64,000 nt of DNA from Brevibacterium aurantiacum (GCF_900169065.1 NZ_FXZB01000015.1:1-64000); one strand, 5' to 3'; shown: positions 1-8,801, counted from the stretch's first letter. Program-made: numbers and translations. Notes: a model not told the origin generated them from the letters alone.

Positions 1-32
1 GCACCTGAGAGGTGCCCCTTTCTTGAACGGGA

Positions 33-497
33 ATGTTGACTTCGAACATCATCATTTTCCCAGTTCAGAAGGGGCATTTCCATTTCACGCGCGGCTTGAT
101 CCGGCTACTCGCATCGGTGGATCAAGGCTTAGGTGCCGGAACTTTCGCGGACGACTCCGCCAGTCGGCTGGTGAGCATTGCCGAGGCACTGACGTCCCGC
201 GTTGAGTTCAATCACAGGCCGGTCGAGCTGGCGATGCTCTTGGATGTCAGCGCCGACCAGCAGCGCAGTGATATCGCCGAGGTGGCTGCGCAGTTCGCGT
301 ACTCACCGCGGCAGCTGCGGAGGCTCTCTGCCGACTGGTTCGGGTACGGGCCCAAGCACTTGGCGAAGGTTCTGCGTTGGCAGGCAGCTCGGGCGCACAT
401 CGACGCCGGGCGCACCCGTACAGCGGCCGCGGCGGCGGCAGGATACGCCGACGCGGCACACCTGTGGAGAGACGAGAAGTCACTGCTGGGGCTGTGA
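33..497 (+). pseudogene. AraC-type HTH protein, short or degraded
   Basis: The C-terminal half (about residues 75-150) reads as an AraC-type double helix-turn-helix, with the usual spacing of AEVAAQF...SPRQLRRL and AAAAAAGYADAAHLWRD. Full-length AraC regulators run 250-300 residues and carry an effector domain; this frame has 154 codons, a stop lies just upstream (24-26), and the first 70 residues match nothing I recognise. The end also stops short of the usual RxLTGLTP segment and runs into a 20-bp tandem repeat. I infer a decayed regulator; a short intact HTH protein is the alternative. It is convergent with the VOC gene, 2 nt away. Confidence 0.45.
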
Positions 498-530
498 AGT
501 CAGTGCTCGGGCTGCGAAGTCAATGCTGCG
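477..530. repeat. 20-bp imperfect tandem repeat across a stop codon
   Basis: Two full 20-bp units (477-496 and 497-516) and a partial third copy share AAGTCA-TGCT-GGGCTG. The array spans the stop codon of the AraC-type frame and the last codons of the convergent VOC gene, so the duplication has shaped both 3' ends. Confidence 0.7.
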
Positions 531-916
531 AAGAGGTCGATCGTGTTGTCATCGGGATCAGAGACCACGGCGTAACGCTGACCCCAGAACGCATCCCAGG
601 GTTCATGGACGACGCCGGCTACGGGATCTGAACCGGCGCCACCGGCAGTGAGCTGGGCGAATGTCGTATCGACAGCCTCGGCGTTGGAACAGTCGAAGGC
701 CAGGGACATTTTGTGACCACCGGTCGGCCACGTCCACTCAGGATCGATGCTGAGTATGACCGCCTCGGTGTCAAGCAGCAGGCGGAGGCTGCCGGAGGAG
801 AACTCCGTGTGCGGTGCATCCGCGCCGCCGTCGACGAGGTCGAGGCCGAGCGCGGAGTAGAACTGTACGGCGGAGGGCATGTCTGCGGTGATGATTGAGA
901 TCGCGTCGAGTTTCAT
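500..916 (-). CDS. VOC-family (glyoxalase/bleomycin-resistance fold) protein
   Basis: A 138-residue protein with the single-module vicinal-oxygen-chelate pattern: it opens MKLDAISIITADMPSAVQFY, continues YSALGLDLV, and ends in a second beta-alpha-beta unit with DPDDNTIDLFA. This fold binds a divalent metal and catalyses isomerisation, ring cleavage or drug sequestration, but nothing here fixes a substrate. The ATG at 916 gives the conserved first beta strand at once, so the start is comfortable. It stands alone on the minus strand, and its 3' end overlaps the tandem repeat. Confidence 0.8.
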   Translation of the reverse strand: MKLDAISIITADMPSAVQFYSALGLDLVDGGADAPHTEFSSGSLRLLLDTEAVILSIDPEWTWPTGGHKMSLAFDCSNAEAVDTTFAQLTAGGAGSDPVAGVVHEPWDAFWGQRYAVVSDPDDNTIDLFAALTSQPEH

Positions 917-1014
917 GCCTTCAGGCTATGCGCATGAGGACCGGCCGGGCATGAACAGAACGGCCATCTTGGCGCACCAATGTTGCACACGGCAGGGCCT
1001 CAGAAGGCACCGTC

Positions 1015-1416
1015 TCAGTCGGCTTCGGGGAGGTATTCCTCGAACACGGCTCGCAGCTGCGGGGTCAGAGGCGTGGGCTTCGCAGAATCACGATCGATGT
1101 GGACGAGCACGACGCTGTGGTCGAAGACCTGTCGTCCGTCCTGGTCACCGCGAGTGTTGATGGTGAACGAAGAGTTGCCGAGCTTCGTCACGGACACGCT
1201 CATCGTCAGTGTTGGTCCGTACATCACGGGCACCAAATAGTCGATGGACTGGTGTGCGACGAGGAGACCGCCGCCGGTGATGTGGCCGGCCTTGATCTCA
1301 TGCATCCATCGGATCCGACTCTCTTCGATGAGGGTGATCAGGCGAGCGTTGTTCACATGGCCGAGCATGTCCTGATCGGACCAGCGCACCTCGGGGGAAT
1401 ACTCGAACGTCTTCAC
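1015..1416 (-). CDS. Acyl-CoA thioesterase, hot-dog fold (4HBT family)
   Basis: The protein carries the 4-hydroxybenzoyl-CoA thioesterase signature WSDQDMLGHVNNARL near its N terminus, where the Asp before GHVNNA is the usual catalytic or metal-adjacent residue. It probably hydrolyses acyl-CoA thioesters in the cytoplasm; chain length cannot be read. An upstream TTG at 1440 keeps the frame open, but the GTG at 1416 has a GAGAGG ribosome site 6 nt before it, giving 133 residues, the family norm. It is a single gene, separated by about 155 bp from the end of etfA. Confidence 0.8.
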   Translation of the reverse strand: MKTFEYSPEVRWSDQDMLGHVNNARLITLIEESRIRWMHEIKAGHITGGGLLVAHQSIDYLVPVMYGPTLTMSVSVTKLGNSSFTINTRGDQDGRQVFDHSVVLVHIDRDSAKPTPLTPQLRAVFEEYLPEAD

Positions 1417-1572
1417 AAATGACCTCTCATCTCTCGGCAACCGGCACTCATCGTGTCAGATTATCGATAGGTGCCGAAATCGACCTCGGTACCGTCCTGA
1501 TCGATCGTTCTATAGTTAAACAGGACTGGTCGACGAAAGGAAATTCCGATGGCGTTCTCGGTCGTGGAGTTC

Positions 1573-2634
1573 TCAGCCGCGGCGGCTCCGGATCTCTTCG
1601 TTGACTGCGCCGACGACCTCGTGGAGGTCACCGATGATCGCGTAGTCGGCGCGCTGGACCATCGTCGACTCCTCATCGGTGTTGATCGCGATGAGCGTCT
1701 TCGCGCCTTCGATTCCGGCCATGTGCTGGATCGCTCCGGAGATTCCGCAGGCAATGTAGACGTCCGGTGAGATCCGGCTGCCGGTCTGCCCGACCTGCTC
1801 CGCATGTGGCCGCCATCCCAGACCGGTGACGACACGAGAGACACCCAATGCCCCGCCGAGGTGGTCGACGAGTTCGAGGACCTCGCCGAATCCGTTCTCC
1901 GAACCGACCCCGCGACCGGCGCCGACGACGGCCCTGGCCTGAGTCAGACCAGAGGTGTCATTGCCATCGACAGCTTGGACCTCGGTGCGGACCACACGTG
2001 TGCGCAGGTCATCGGCTGCAATGTCGAGTTCGTAGTCGAGCACTTCGGGGCTCGTTGCAGTGGTCTCCTCCGGAGTGCAGGCGTGACCGGCGATGGTGAG
2101 AACCTGCAGGTCACCGTCGAGGACGAGCCTTTCGAAGGCCGTCCCGCCGAGCACCTGCCGCAGCAGGCCCCCCTCATCGGCGGCCACGACATTGGCCGCC
2201 ATCCGCGCCCCGGTCCTCACCGCCACATGCGCCATGAGCTCCATCCCGCGAGGGGTGCCCGAGGCCAACACGGTCCCGGTCTCCGGCGCGATGTCGACCA
2301 GAGCCTGCGCCCAAGCAGCGGCCGAATACGCTTCGAGGTCGGGGTGTTCGAGGTGATGGATGCGGTCCACGCCGAGGGCTGCCAGCTGGTTGGTGGCGGC
2401 CTCGGTGAGCGCGCCGATCACGGCAGCCTCCACCCTGAGGCTTTCATCTGAGCAACCCTCCGGGCGCTGGGCAACCTCTCCCTGGGTTGCTGAGTGACCG
2501 GAAGGTTGCTCAGCGGGGAGAGGGGCAGCCAGCGCGGTGAGTGCCTCCGCGTTCGTGCGGGCGAAGGTGACCGCCTCGGCGGAGGTCAGCACCACCTGGC
2601 CGGTCTCATCTGTTTCGACGAATACGAGAGTCAT
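1573..2634 (-). CDS. etfA: Electron transfer flavoprotein, alpha subunit
   Basis: This subunit binds FAD and passes electrons from flavin dehydrogenases to ETF:quinone oxidoreductase. The FAD domain is clear in the last third: VVGAGRGVG, GWRPHAEQVGQTGSRISPD, YIACGISGAIQHMAG and INTDEESTMVQRADY. The protein has 353 residues against about 320 for the family; the excess is mainly a hydrophilic stretch at residues 40-62, encoded by a nested palindrome (separate entry). Its start overlaps the etfB stop (ATGA, 2631-2634), so the two are translationally coupled. Placement directly after an FAD/GcvT dehydrogenase suggests it accepts electrons from that enzyme. Confidence 0.93.
   Translation of the reverse strand: MTLVFVETDETGQVVLTSAEAVTFARTNAEALTALAAPLPAEQPSGHSATQGEVAQRPEGCSDESLRVEAAVIGALTEAATNQLAALGVDRIHHLEHPDLEAYSAAAWAQALVDIAPETGTVLASGTPRGMELMAHVAVRTGARMAANVVAADEGGLLRQVLGGTAFERLVLDGDLQVLTIAGHACTPEETTATSPEVLDYELDIAADDLRTRVVRTEVQAVDGNDTSGLTQARAVVGAGRGVGSENGFGEVLELVDHLGGALGVSRVVTGLGWRPHAEQVGQTGSRISPDVYIACGISGAIQHMAGIEGAKTLIAINTDEESTMVQRADYAIIGDLHEVVGAVNEEIRSRRG
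2448..2513. repeat. Nested palindrome inside etfA
   Basis: CTGAGCAACC at 2448-2457 is repeated as its exact reverse complement GGTTGCTCAG at 2504-2513. Inside these arms lie another GCAACC (2471-2476) and GGGTTGCTGAG (2484-2494), giving a second inverted pair. The 66-nt element is a multiple of three, keeps the etfA frame open, and encodes the part of the protein that departs from the family pattern. Confidence 0.7.
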
Positions 2635-3428
2635 GACCTGATCACTCCGATCTCTTCGAGAACATCGACCAGGGCGCCGGCCGCATCGGGGCCCTCGCCG
2701 AGGATGGTGACCTCGCTTGTCTTCTCCGGCGGCAGTTCGAGGCCGATGCGCGGATTTCCGGTACCAGGTTCGGGCGCCTCGTATTCGGCGATGCGAGCCT
2801 TCTTCGCCTTCATTCGCCCGGTGATCGAGGGGTAGCGTGGGTCGACGCCGCCTTCCTGCACGGCGATGACGGCAGGCAGTTCGAGGGCGAAGACCTCAGT
2901 CCCCGTCGGCCCGATCCCGCGTGCCTCAATCGTCCCCGATCCGCCGCTGCCTGCGCTGTCTCCACCGGAGGTCAGCGTTTGGATTCCCGTCAGCACGGGA
3001 TACTCCAGGTCGTAGGCCAGGCGGATGCCGACCTGGAAATCACCGGTGTCGGCGGCATCATTTCCCAGCAGCACAAGATCGAAGGACTGTCCCTGTTCGG
3101 CGCGGTCGCGGATGACATCGCCGATGATCTGGGCGATGTCCTCGGCGCCGAACGCACCCGGATCCTCGGCCTCGATGAGAATCCCGTCGTTGGCGCCCAC
3201 GGCCACTGCCGCGCGCAGCTGTTCGACCGCCTCGGCGGGGCCCACGGTCAGGACCGTGACGGTGCCATCGGTGGCCGCTGCCGTCTGGATGGCCAGCTCC
3301 ACCGCACATTCCTCGTGCGCCGAGGTGGTGTGGCCCAGGCTCGAGTCGTCGATGTCCGTGTCGGAAGCATCGAGCGTGACCTGGCCCGAGATGTCGGGGA
3401 TGCGTTTGATGCAGACGAGGATGTCCAT
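2631..3428 (-). CDS. etfB: Electron transfer flavoprotein, beta subunit
   Basis: A 265-residue ETF beta/FixA protein that opens MDILVCIKRIPDISG and has the AMP-binding-subunit features: GPAEAVEQLRAAVAVGANDG, LLGNDAADTGDFQVG, then PAVIAVQEGGVDPRYPS and GRMKAKKARI. It pairs with the alpha subunit that follows by a 4-nt overlap. A Gly/Ser-rich run (TSGGDSAGSGGSG, about residues 152-164) interrupts the usual beta-strand region. The FAD/GcvT gene ends 3 nt before it, so the three genes form one transcription unit running from 5945 to 1573. Confidence 0.93.
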   Translation of the reverse strand: MDILVCIKRIPDISGQVTLDASDTDIDDSSLGHTTSAHEECAVELAIQTAAATDGTVTVLTVGPAEAVEQLRAAVAVGANDGILIEAEDPGAFGAEDIAQIIGDVIRDRAEQGQSFDLVLLGNDAADTGDFQVGIRLAYDLEYPVLTGIQTLTSGGDSAGSGGSGTIEARGIGPTGTEVFALELPAVIAVQEGGVDPRYPSITGRMKAKKARIAEYEAPEPGTGNPRIGLELPPEKTSEVTILGEGPDAAGALVDVLEEIGVIRS

Positions 3429-3431
3429 GAC

Positions 3432-5945
3432 CTACCTCCGGATGCTCTCGTTGTCGGGGTCGAAGAGGGGAGTGGCGTCGATCGCGGCCACCGTGACGGG
3501 GTAGGACTCCTCCATGTAGACGACGGTGAGCTGGTTGCCCAGGACCGCCTCGACGGGAGGAAGGAAGGCCATGAGGACATGCTTGCCCAGGCTCGGGGCC
3601 GACCCCGCCGAGGTGACCCATGAGTGCCGTCCGTGCCCGTCGACGAGCGGCCCACCGTCCTTGGACAGGATGGGTTCCCCGCCGAGCATGTAGCGTTTCT
3701 CCCCGCTGCTGCTCGTGTGGTCATCGACCGTGAGTGAGCAGAGGACCGTCTTCGGTTCCTCCTCGCGATGGCGCAGGTGGGCTTCGCGGCCGACGAAGTT
3801 CTGCGACTTCACCTTCGGTCGGGCCATGCCGACCTCGATGACGCTGCGTTCGGAGTCGAGTTCGGCACCGAAGGCGCGGTAGCCCTTCTCGATGCGGCCG
3901 GTGGTTCCGTAGACGCCGAGCCCCACCGGCACGAGCCCATGCTCACGGCCTGCTACGGTGAGGACATCCCAGAGTCTGAGTCCGGATTCCATGGGGACGT
4001 AGAGCTCCCAGCCCAGATCGCCGACGTAGGAGATTCTGGAAGCCAGGACCGTCAGCGAACCGATCTCGATGGTCCGGGCCGTACCGAACTTGAAGCCTTC
4101 GTGGGACACGTCTGCCTTCGTGACCTGGGAGAGGATGTCCCGTGCTCGTGGGCCCCAGAGGCCGATCGTCGTCCATGACGAGGTGAGGTCGGCGATCTGG
4201 GCGCCGGTCTCCGGTAGCCGGTCGGTGAACCATTTGACGTCGACCATGCCGTGAGCGGCACCCGTGACCACGCGGAACCGGTCGTGGGCCAGCCGCATGA
4301 TCGTCAGGTCCGAGCGGAAGCCGCCGGCCTCGTCGAGGACCGGGGTGTAGACGACGCGGCCGATGCCCACATCCATCTGCGCCAGCACGATCGATTGGAC
4401 CGCGTCGAGGGCAGCAGGGCCGAACACGTCGAAGATGACGAAGCTCGAGAGGTCGACGAGACCGGCACGCTCACGCATCGCCAGATGCTCCGCGTTGGTG
4501 ATCGGTGACCACCAGCGTGAGTCCCATTCTGCGGTGCGATCCATGACGCGCTCGCCGAACTCTTCGAGCAGGGGTGCATTGGATTCGTACCATTGCGGGC
4601 GCTCCCAGCCGGCGACCTCGAAGAAGACGGCGCCGAGTTCCTTCTCGCGCTCATGCATGGGGGAGAGGCGGACGTTGCGATCGGAGGTCCACTGCTCGCC
4701 CGGGTGGACGATGCCGTAGGTCTTGATGAACGCTTCCGAGGTTCGAGCCTTCACGTGCTCGCGGGTGCGCTGATGCGGGTGGAAGCGGGCGATGTCGGCA
4801 CCTTGGACGTCGATCTCGGGCAGGCCGTTCGTCATCCACTCGGCCACGGCACGGCCCACGCCCGGGCCTTCCTTGACCCACACCGCAGCCGCCGACCACA
4901 GACCCTTGACCTCGGGTGATTCGCCAAGAATGGGGGCACCGTCCGGTGTCAGGGAAAGCAGCCCGTTGATGGCGTAGCGGATCTCGACGTCGGGGTTGGA
5001 GAGGACATCGGGCATGAGTTCGAGGGCCTGTTCGAGCTGCGGGTCGAAGTCATCATCGGTGAAGGGCATCTCCGTGGGGGAGAGCTTCGCGGCCTCGATC
5101 GAGGGGATTTCGTCAGGTTCGTGGAGGATCGCACGGTGGGCGTAGGAGCCGATCTCCACGTCCGAACCGTGCTGGCGTTCGTAGCAGAAGGTGTCCATGT
5201 CGCGCACGATTGGAAAGGAGATCTCACCCGTCTGCTCGGCCAGCTGTGGGACTGGGCCGACGCTGATCATCTGGTGCACGGCCGGGGTCAGCGGGATTGC
5301 GGCACCGGCCATGGCTGCGATGCGCGGACTCCAGACTCCGCAGGCGATGAGGATCTTATCGGTCTCGATCACACCCTTCGTGGTGTGCACTCGTGCGATC
5401 GCCCCATTCTCGACGTCGATGCCGGTCACCTCGGTGTTCGGTGACACCGTCAGTGCTCCCTTGGCCTGCGCGGATTCGCGCATCATGGTGCCCGCACCCA
5501 CGGAGTCGACGACGCCGACCGTCGGTGTCCAGAAGGCACCGACGATGACGGACGGGTCGAGGAACGGGACCTTCTCGACGACTTCTTCGGGGGTGACCAA
5601 GTGGGATTCGATGCCCCAGGCCTTCGCCGAGGCCATCCTGCGCCGCAGCTCCTGCATGCGCTCCTGGGTGCGGGCGACCTCGAAACCGCCGGACTGTGTG
5701 AAGACGCCGAGTTCTTTGTACTGACGCACGCTGTCGAGGGTGAGGTCGGTGATCTCGCGGGAGTGATCGACCGGGAAGATGAAGTTCGAGGCATGTCCGG
5801 TCGAGCCACCCGGATTGGGCAGTGGACCCTTGTCGACCTGGACCATGTCTCTCCAGCCGAGTTCGGCCAGATGATGGACGAGGCTGTTGCCGACGATGCC
5901 CGCACCGACGACAACGACACTGGCCTGAGTGGGAATGGAAGCCAT
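3432..5945 (-). CDS. FAD-dependent demethylating dehydrogenase with GcvT domain (dimethylglycine/sarcosine type)
   Basis: An 837-residue fusion. Residues 1-370 form a DAO-type FAD domain (VVVVGAGIVGNSLVHHLAE, then GGSTGHASNFIF, whose His sits where dimethylglycine dehydrogenases bind FAD covalently). Residues from about 430 form a GcvT-like tetrahydrofolate domain (RERAGLVDLSSFVIFDVFGP, GLWGPRARDILSQ, SYVGDLGWELYVP). Known relatives oxidise an N-methyl group and hand formaldehyde to tetrahydrofolate as 5,10-methylene-THF. Length matches dimethylglycine oxidases (about 830). Adjacent ETF genes suggest electrons go to ETF rather than O2. The ATG at 5945 is chosen for its GGAGAGGAG site and the immediate Rossmann strand. 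The exact substrate is open: dimethylglycine, sarcosine or another N-methyl amine. Confidence 0.85.
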   Translation of the reverse strand: MASIPTQASVVVVGAGIVGNSLVHHLAELGWRDMVQVDKGPLPNPGGSTGHASNFIFPVDHSREITDLTLDSVRQYKELGVFTQSGGFEVARTQERMQELRRRMASAKAWGIESHLVTPEEVVEKVPFLDPSVIVGAFWTPTVGVVDSVGAGTMMRESAQAKGALTVSPNTEVTGIDVENGAIARVHTTKGVIETDKILIACGVWSPRIAAMAGAAIPLTPAVHQMISVGPVPQLAEQTGEISFPIVRDMDTFCYERQHGSDVEIGSYAHRAILHEPDEIPSIEAAKLSPTEMPFTDDDFDPQLEQALELMPDVLSNPDVEIRYAINGLLSLTPDGAPILGESPEVKGLWSAAAVWVKEGPGVGRAVAEWMTNGLPEIDVQGADIARFHPHQRTREHVKARTSEAFIKTYGIVHPGEQWTSDRNVRLSPMHEREKELGAVFFEVAGWERPQWYESNAPLLEEFGERVMDRTAEWDSRWWSPITNAEHLAMRERAGLVDLSSFVIFDVFGPAALDAVQSIVLAQMDVGIGRVVYTPVLDEAGGFRSDLTIMRLAHDRFRVVTGAAHGMVDVKWFTDRLPETGAQIADLTSSWTTIGLWGPRARDILSQVTKADVSHEGFKFGTARTIEIGSLTVLASRISYVGDLGWELYVPMESGLRLWDVLTVAGREHGLVPVGLGVYGTTGRIEKGYRAFGAELDSERSVIEVGMARPKVKSQNFVGREAHLRHREEEPKTVLCSLTVDDHTSSSGEKRYMLGGEPILSKDGGPLVDGHGRHSWVTSAGSAPSLGKHVLMAFLPPVEAVLGNQLTVVYMEESYPVTVAAIDATPLFDPDNESIRR

Positions 5946-5983
5946 GGCAGGCTCCTCTCCGAAGGCATCTTCGCCTTCAACGG

Positions 5984-6008
5984 CACATGTTGCGTAATAA
6001 GCAACGTG
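5984..6008. promoter_or_regulatory. Candidate operator before the FAD/GcvT operon
   Basis: GTTGC (5989-5993) and GCAAC (6001-6005) form an inverted repeat around an AT-rich 7-nt spacer, with CACATG and CACG extensions on the outside. It lies 45-60 nt upstream of the ATG at 5945, in the gap before an IclR gene, which is where an IclR-type operator is expected. Assignment to either IclR is inference. Confidence 0.4.
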
Positions 6009-6100
6009 ACGCACCATGTGAAACTGAGTGCTTTGATCGTCCTCCGCTCGCCGAGGTGTGTCAAGGGTTTGTTCGGCAGTCGATCCTCAGTGCTGGAGGC

Positions 6101-6892
6101 TCAGCCCTCGCGCCACCCGAACCGTGAGGAGATGTCGGTCGCCGCAGCCACCAGCAGGTCCTTCGCAGCACCGACCTTTTCGTCGGTGAAGCGGAAGCCC
6201 GGACCCGAAGCCGAGATCGAGGCGATGACATCGCCGTGGGCATTGCGGACCGGGGCGGAGACGGCGGTGAGGCCGACCTCGAGCTCATCGATGACGATCG
6301 AGAATCCGGCGGCGACCACCTCGGCGACTTCAGTGAGCAGGCGGGGGATCGAGGTCACCGTGTGTGGGGTATAGGTCGGCAGCTTCGACTCGAGCACGGT
6401 GCGGATCCCGGCTTCGCTCAAGCCGGACAGCAGGACCTTGCCGTTCGAGGTCGCGTGCAGAGGGATGCGCTGGCCGACCCAGTTGTGGCTCTGGACCGAG
6501 GCGTTGCCCGATACCTGGTCGAGGTAGAGGGCTGCGCCATCGGAGAGGACTGCGACGTTGATCGTCTCGCCGGTGCGCTCGGCCAGAAGTTTGGCAATCG
6601 GGCGGGCCTCTTGGACGATGTCGAGACGGGCAGTGGTGGCTCCGGCAAGGCGGAGGATGCCCAGCCCCAGACGGTACTTTCCGCGATGCTGGTCCTGTTC
6701 GACGAGGCCGCGAGCCTCAAGCGTAGAGACGATGCGGGAGGCCGTTGACTTGTGCACGCCGAGTTCGGCGGCGATCTCGGTGACGCCTGCGAGCCCGGTG
6801 CGGGCGATGACTTCGAGGATCGTCACGGCACGGTCGACCGACTGCACCGAGCCGGAGTGCACGGAGCTGGAGTGCGTCTCGCTGTTGCTCAT
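6101..6892 (-). CDS. IclR-family transcriptional regulator (first)
   Basis: A 263-residue IclR protein with an N-terminal winged helix-turn-helix (about residues 15-75: SVDRAVTILEVIARTGLAGV, HKSTASRIVSTLEARGLVEQ) and a C-terminal ligand domain (NVAVLSDGAALYLDQV, HATSNGKVLLSGLSE, ASISASGPGFRFTDEK). IclR proteins control catabolic operons in response to a small acid. It lies just upstream of the FAD/GcvT-ETF operon in the same direction. Start: ATG at 6892, with TACAGT (6904-6899) 6 nt upstream as a leaderless -10; a longer in-frame extension to 7021 has no family similarity. Confidence 0.88.
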   Translation of the reverse strand: MSNSETHSSSVHSGSVQSVDRAVTILEVIARTGLAGVTEIAAELGVHKSTASRIVSTLEARGLVEQDQHRGKYRLGLGILRLAGATTARLDIVQEARPIAKLLAERTGETINVAVLSDGAALYLDQVSGNASVQSHNWVGQRIPLHATSNGKVLLSGLSEAGIRTVLESKLPTYTPHTVTSIPRLLTEVAEVVAAGFSIVIDELEVGLTAVSAPVRNAHGDVIASISASGPGFRFTDEKVGAAKDLLVAAATDISSRFGWREG

Positions 6893-7013
6893 TTCGAAAC
6901 TGTAGCTCACATGACACAACACGGACAGGGGCGAACCACGGGTGATGTAGGGTGAATGCCGCCGGAGTGCCGATGGTGCCGCGGCGTATCTTTCCCCGAC
7001 GGAGTTGAGCGCT

Positions 7014-7763
7014 ATGACCAATGGGACCCAGTCGATCGATCGTGCGGCAGAGATATTGTCGCTGGTGGTGAAGGCGGATGACCCGATCTCCTACACGGAG
7101 GTGGTGGAGTCGACGGAGTTGGCGCGCTCGACGGTCTCACGCCTGCTCTCCGCCCTCGAACGCAACGGGCTCGTCGAACGTGACGGGGACGGGCTCTATC
7201 GCGGCGGGTCGCTGTTCGCCACTTACGCGTCGCGTTTTGACCGGGTTGAAACTCTGGTGACCGCCGCCGATCCCACTCTCCAGCGGCTGAGTGAAGAGAC
7301 CGGTGAGACGGTCAACCTCGCCGTTCCCAGCTCCACCGGCGTCGTCCAAATCGCACAGGTCGATTCGACCTTCGTCCTCGGCGCCACGAACTGGGTCGAT
7401 GTCGAGGTGCCGCCGCACTGCTCGGCACTGGGCAAGATCATGTACGCCTTCGAGATCATTCCAGTACCCTCGGGCCGTTTGGAACGGCGCACCCCCTACA
7501 CATTGGGATCGCGGAAAGAGCTCATGGACAACCTCGCCGAGGTGCGCGAACGTGGGTATGCGATCGTGCACGAGGAGTTCGAGGAAGGCCTCGATGCTCT
7601 GGCCGCACCAGTATTCGGCCTCGACGGCAGGGTCGTCGCGGCCGTCGGCATCTCGGGTCCGACCATGCGCATCGCCGACCACCACGAGACCGTCGGCAAA
7701 CTCCTCGTCGACGAAGCCGGTCTGCTCTCCCGCAGCCTTAAACGCAAGGTCACTCACCGGTAG
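7014..7763 (+). CDS. IclR-family transcriptional regulator (second)
   Basis: A second, divergent IclR protein of 249 residues. The HTH covers about residues 5-65 (QSIDRAAEILSLVVKADDPI, ARSTVSRLLSALERNGLVER) and the ligand domain follows (VNLAVPSSTGVVQIAQVD, HCSALGKIMYAF, AAVGISGPTMRIADHH). The ATG at 7014 has GGAG 9 nt before it; a TTG at 7005 touches that site and is less likely. It is only distantly similar to its neighbour at 6101-6892, so the two probably sense different ligands. It is convergent with the MetF-like gene and may govern the 8666-8821 divergent promoter (inference). Confidence 0.88.
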   Translation: MTNGTQSIDRAAEILSLVVKADDPISYTEVVESTELARSTVSRLLSALERNGLVERDGDGLYRGGSLFATYASRFDRVETLVTAADPTLQRLSEETGETVNLAVPSSTGVVQIAQVDSTFVLGATNWVDVEVPPHCSALGKIMYAFEIIPVPSGRLERRTPYTLGSRKELMDNLAEVRERGYAIVHEEFEEGLDALAAPVFGLDGRVVAAVGISGPTMRIADHHETVGKLLVDEAGLLSRSLKRKVTHR

Positions 7764-7804
7764 ACACGGGCATGGTCTCGCGGGCCGGGCCCGTACCTAC
7801 CTCC

Positions 7805-8665
7805 TCAGGAGGTGCTTGGGACCTCGTCGTTGTGTCCAAGAGCCGCAAGCTGCCTGCGCCGCCAGATCTCCGTGTCTTTGATCTGATTGAACGTGTAGAT
7901 ATGCAGCCCGGCCACGCCCATGCTCGGGTTGTCCAGGACGGGAGCGAGCTTGTCGAGGAACTTCCGGGGGTTGTAGCCGCCGGGTTTGGCCATCTTGGTG
8001 AATGTGACGGTGTTCTTGCGCAGGAACCGCGTCGATTCGCCGACCCCGATCTTCGTTGCGACTCGGGCCAGCTTCGCCAGTTCTACCTTGCCTGCGATGC
8101 CGAGGATGAGCGGCAGGTCGATGCCTCGCGCTCGCACCCTGGCCAGCCAGGTGGCGATGGTTCCGGGGTCGAAGCACAGGTTCGACACGAGGTGGGTGGC
8201 GTAGTCGCGCTTGTCCCACATCGCTTGGACGGTGACATCGTCGGGGATGAGCGGGTGGGTCTCCGGATAGGCACCGACGCCGAGGTGCTGGATCGGTGCC
8301 GCCATGCTCGCGAGGTCGATGATGAGGTCGAGTGCCCCCGCATAGCCACCCGCTGGAGGGGTGGCGTCGCCGGCCGGGACGAAGATCCGATCGATGCCGG
8401 CCTGCGTCAGGCGGTCGACGATCTCCTCGAGTTCGGTTCTGCCTTGGACCATCCGTGCCGCGATGTGGGGGACGGCAGTGAAGCCGAGCGCCTGCAGCTG
8501 TTCTACCGTGGACAGAGTCGCCTCGAGAGTCAGGCCGGTCGAGGCGGTCACGGTGATCACGCGGCCGGGTACGACATATTCGTGGACACGGTCGACCACG
8601 CCCGCGGTGGGAAGGATTTCGTACCGCGCGGACTTCAGCAGTGAGGCCAGAACTTCCTGTGACAT
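7805..8665 (-). CDS. Methylenetetrahydrofolate reductase-like flavoprotein
   Basis: A 286-residue MetF-fold (TIM barrel) protein. Family features include FTAVPHIAARMVQGRTELEE, GIDRIFVPAGDATPPAGG, the HLGVGAYPETHP strand, and the late GGYNPRKFLDKLAPVLDNP and LHIYTFNQIKDTE segments. MTHFR interconverts 5,10-methylene-THF and 5-methyl-THF with FAD. It is divergent from a DmdA-like methyltransferase that should make 5-methyl-THF, so I infer that this copy runs in the oxidative, methyl-disposal direction rather than serving methionine synthesis. The ATG at 8665 is preferred over upstream in-frame codons, whose extension has no MetF similarity. Confidence 0.82.
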   Translation of the reverse strand: MSQEVLASLLKSARYEILPTAGVVDRVHEYVVPGRVITVTASTGLTLEATLSTVEQLQALGFTAVPHIAARMVQGRTELEEIVDRLTQAGIDRIFVPAGDATPPAGGYAGALDLIIDLASMAAPIQHLGVGAYPETHPLIPDDVTVQAMWDKRDYATHLVSNLCFDPGTIATWLARVRARGIDLPLILGIAGKVELAKLARVATKIGVGESTRFLRKNTVTFTKMAKPGGYNPRKFLDKLAPVLDNPSMGVAGLHIYTFNQIKDTEIWRRRQLAALGHNDEVPSTS

Positions 8666-8765
8666 CCTCGGCTCCCTTGAGAGGCTCCTGGGAAGTGGTC
8701 GACGAATGATGATTCTCTTCGGAAACCCTTGCGTCCGCCGATACTTCGATCCTACACTAATTGTA

Positions 8766-8801
8766 CCCATAATATGGGAATCCAGTTCCATATTATAGAA
8801 C
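8766..8801. promoter_or_regulatory. Overlapping palindromes in the MetF-like/DmdA-like divergent promoter
   Basis: Three overlapping dyads crowd 36 bp: CCCATAATATGGG (8766-8778, perfect), ATGGGAA-TCCAG-TTCCAT (8774-8791, one arm slightly unequal) and GTTC-N9-GAAC (8785-8801). The block is AT-rich against a GC-rich background and lies 21-56 nt before the DmdA-like ATG. This is the size and place of an IclR-type operator controlling both divergent genes; which regulator binds is not shown. Confidence 0.5.

Noticed and set aside
1804-2451. A 215-codon plus-strand frame opposite etfA
   Set aside because: etfA has clear FAD-binding motifs on the other strand; this frame is a shadow.
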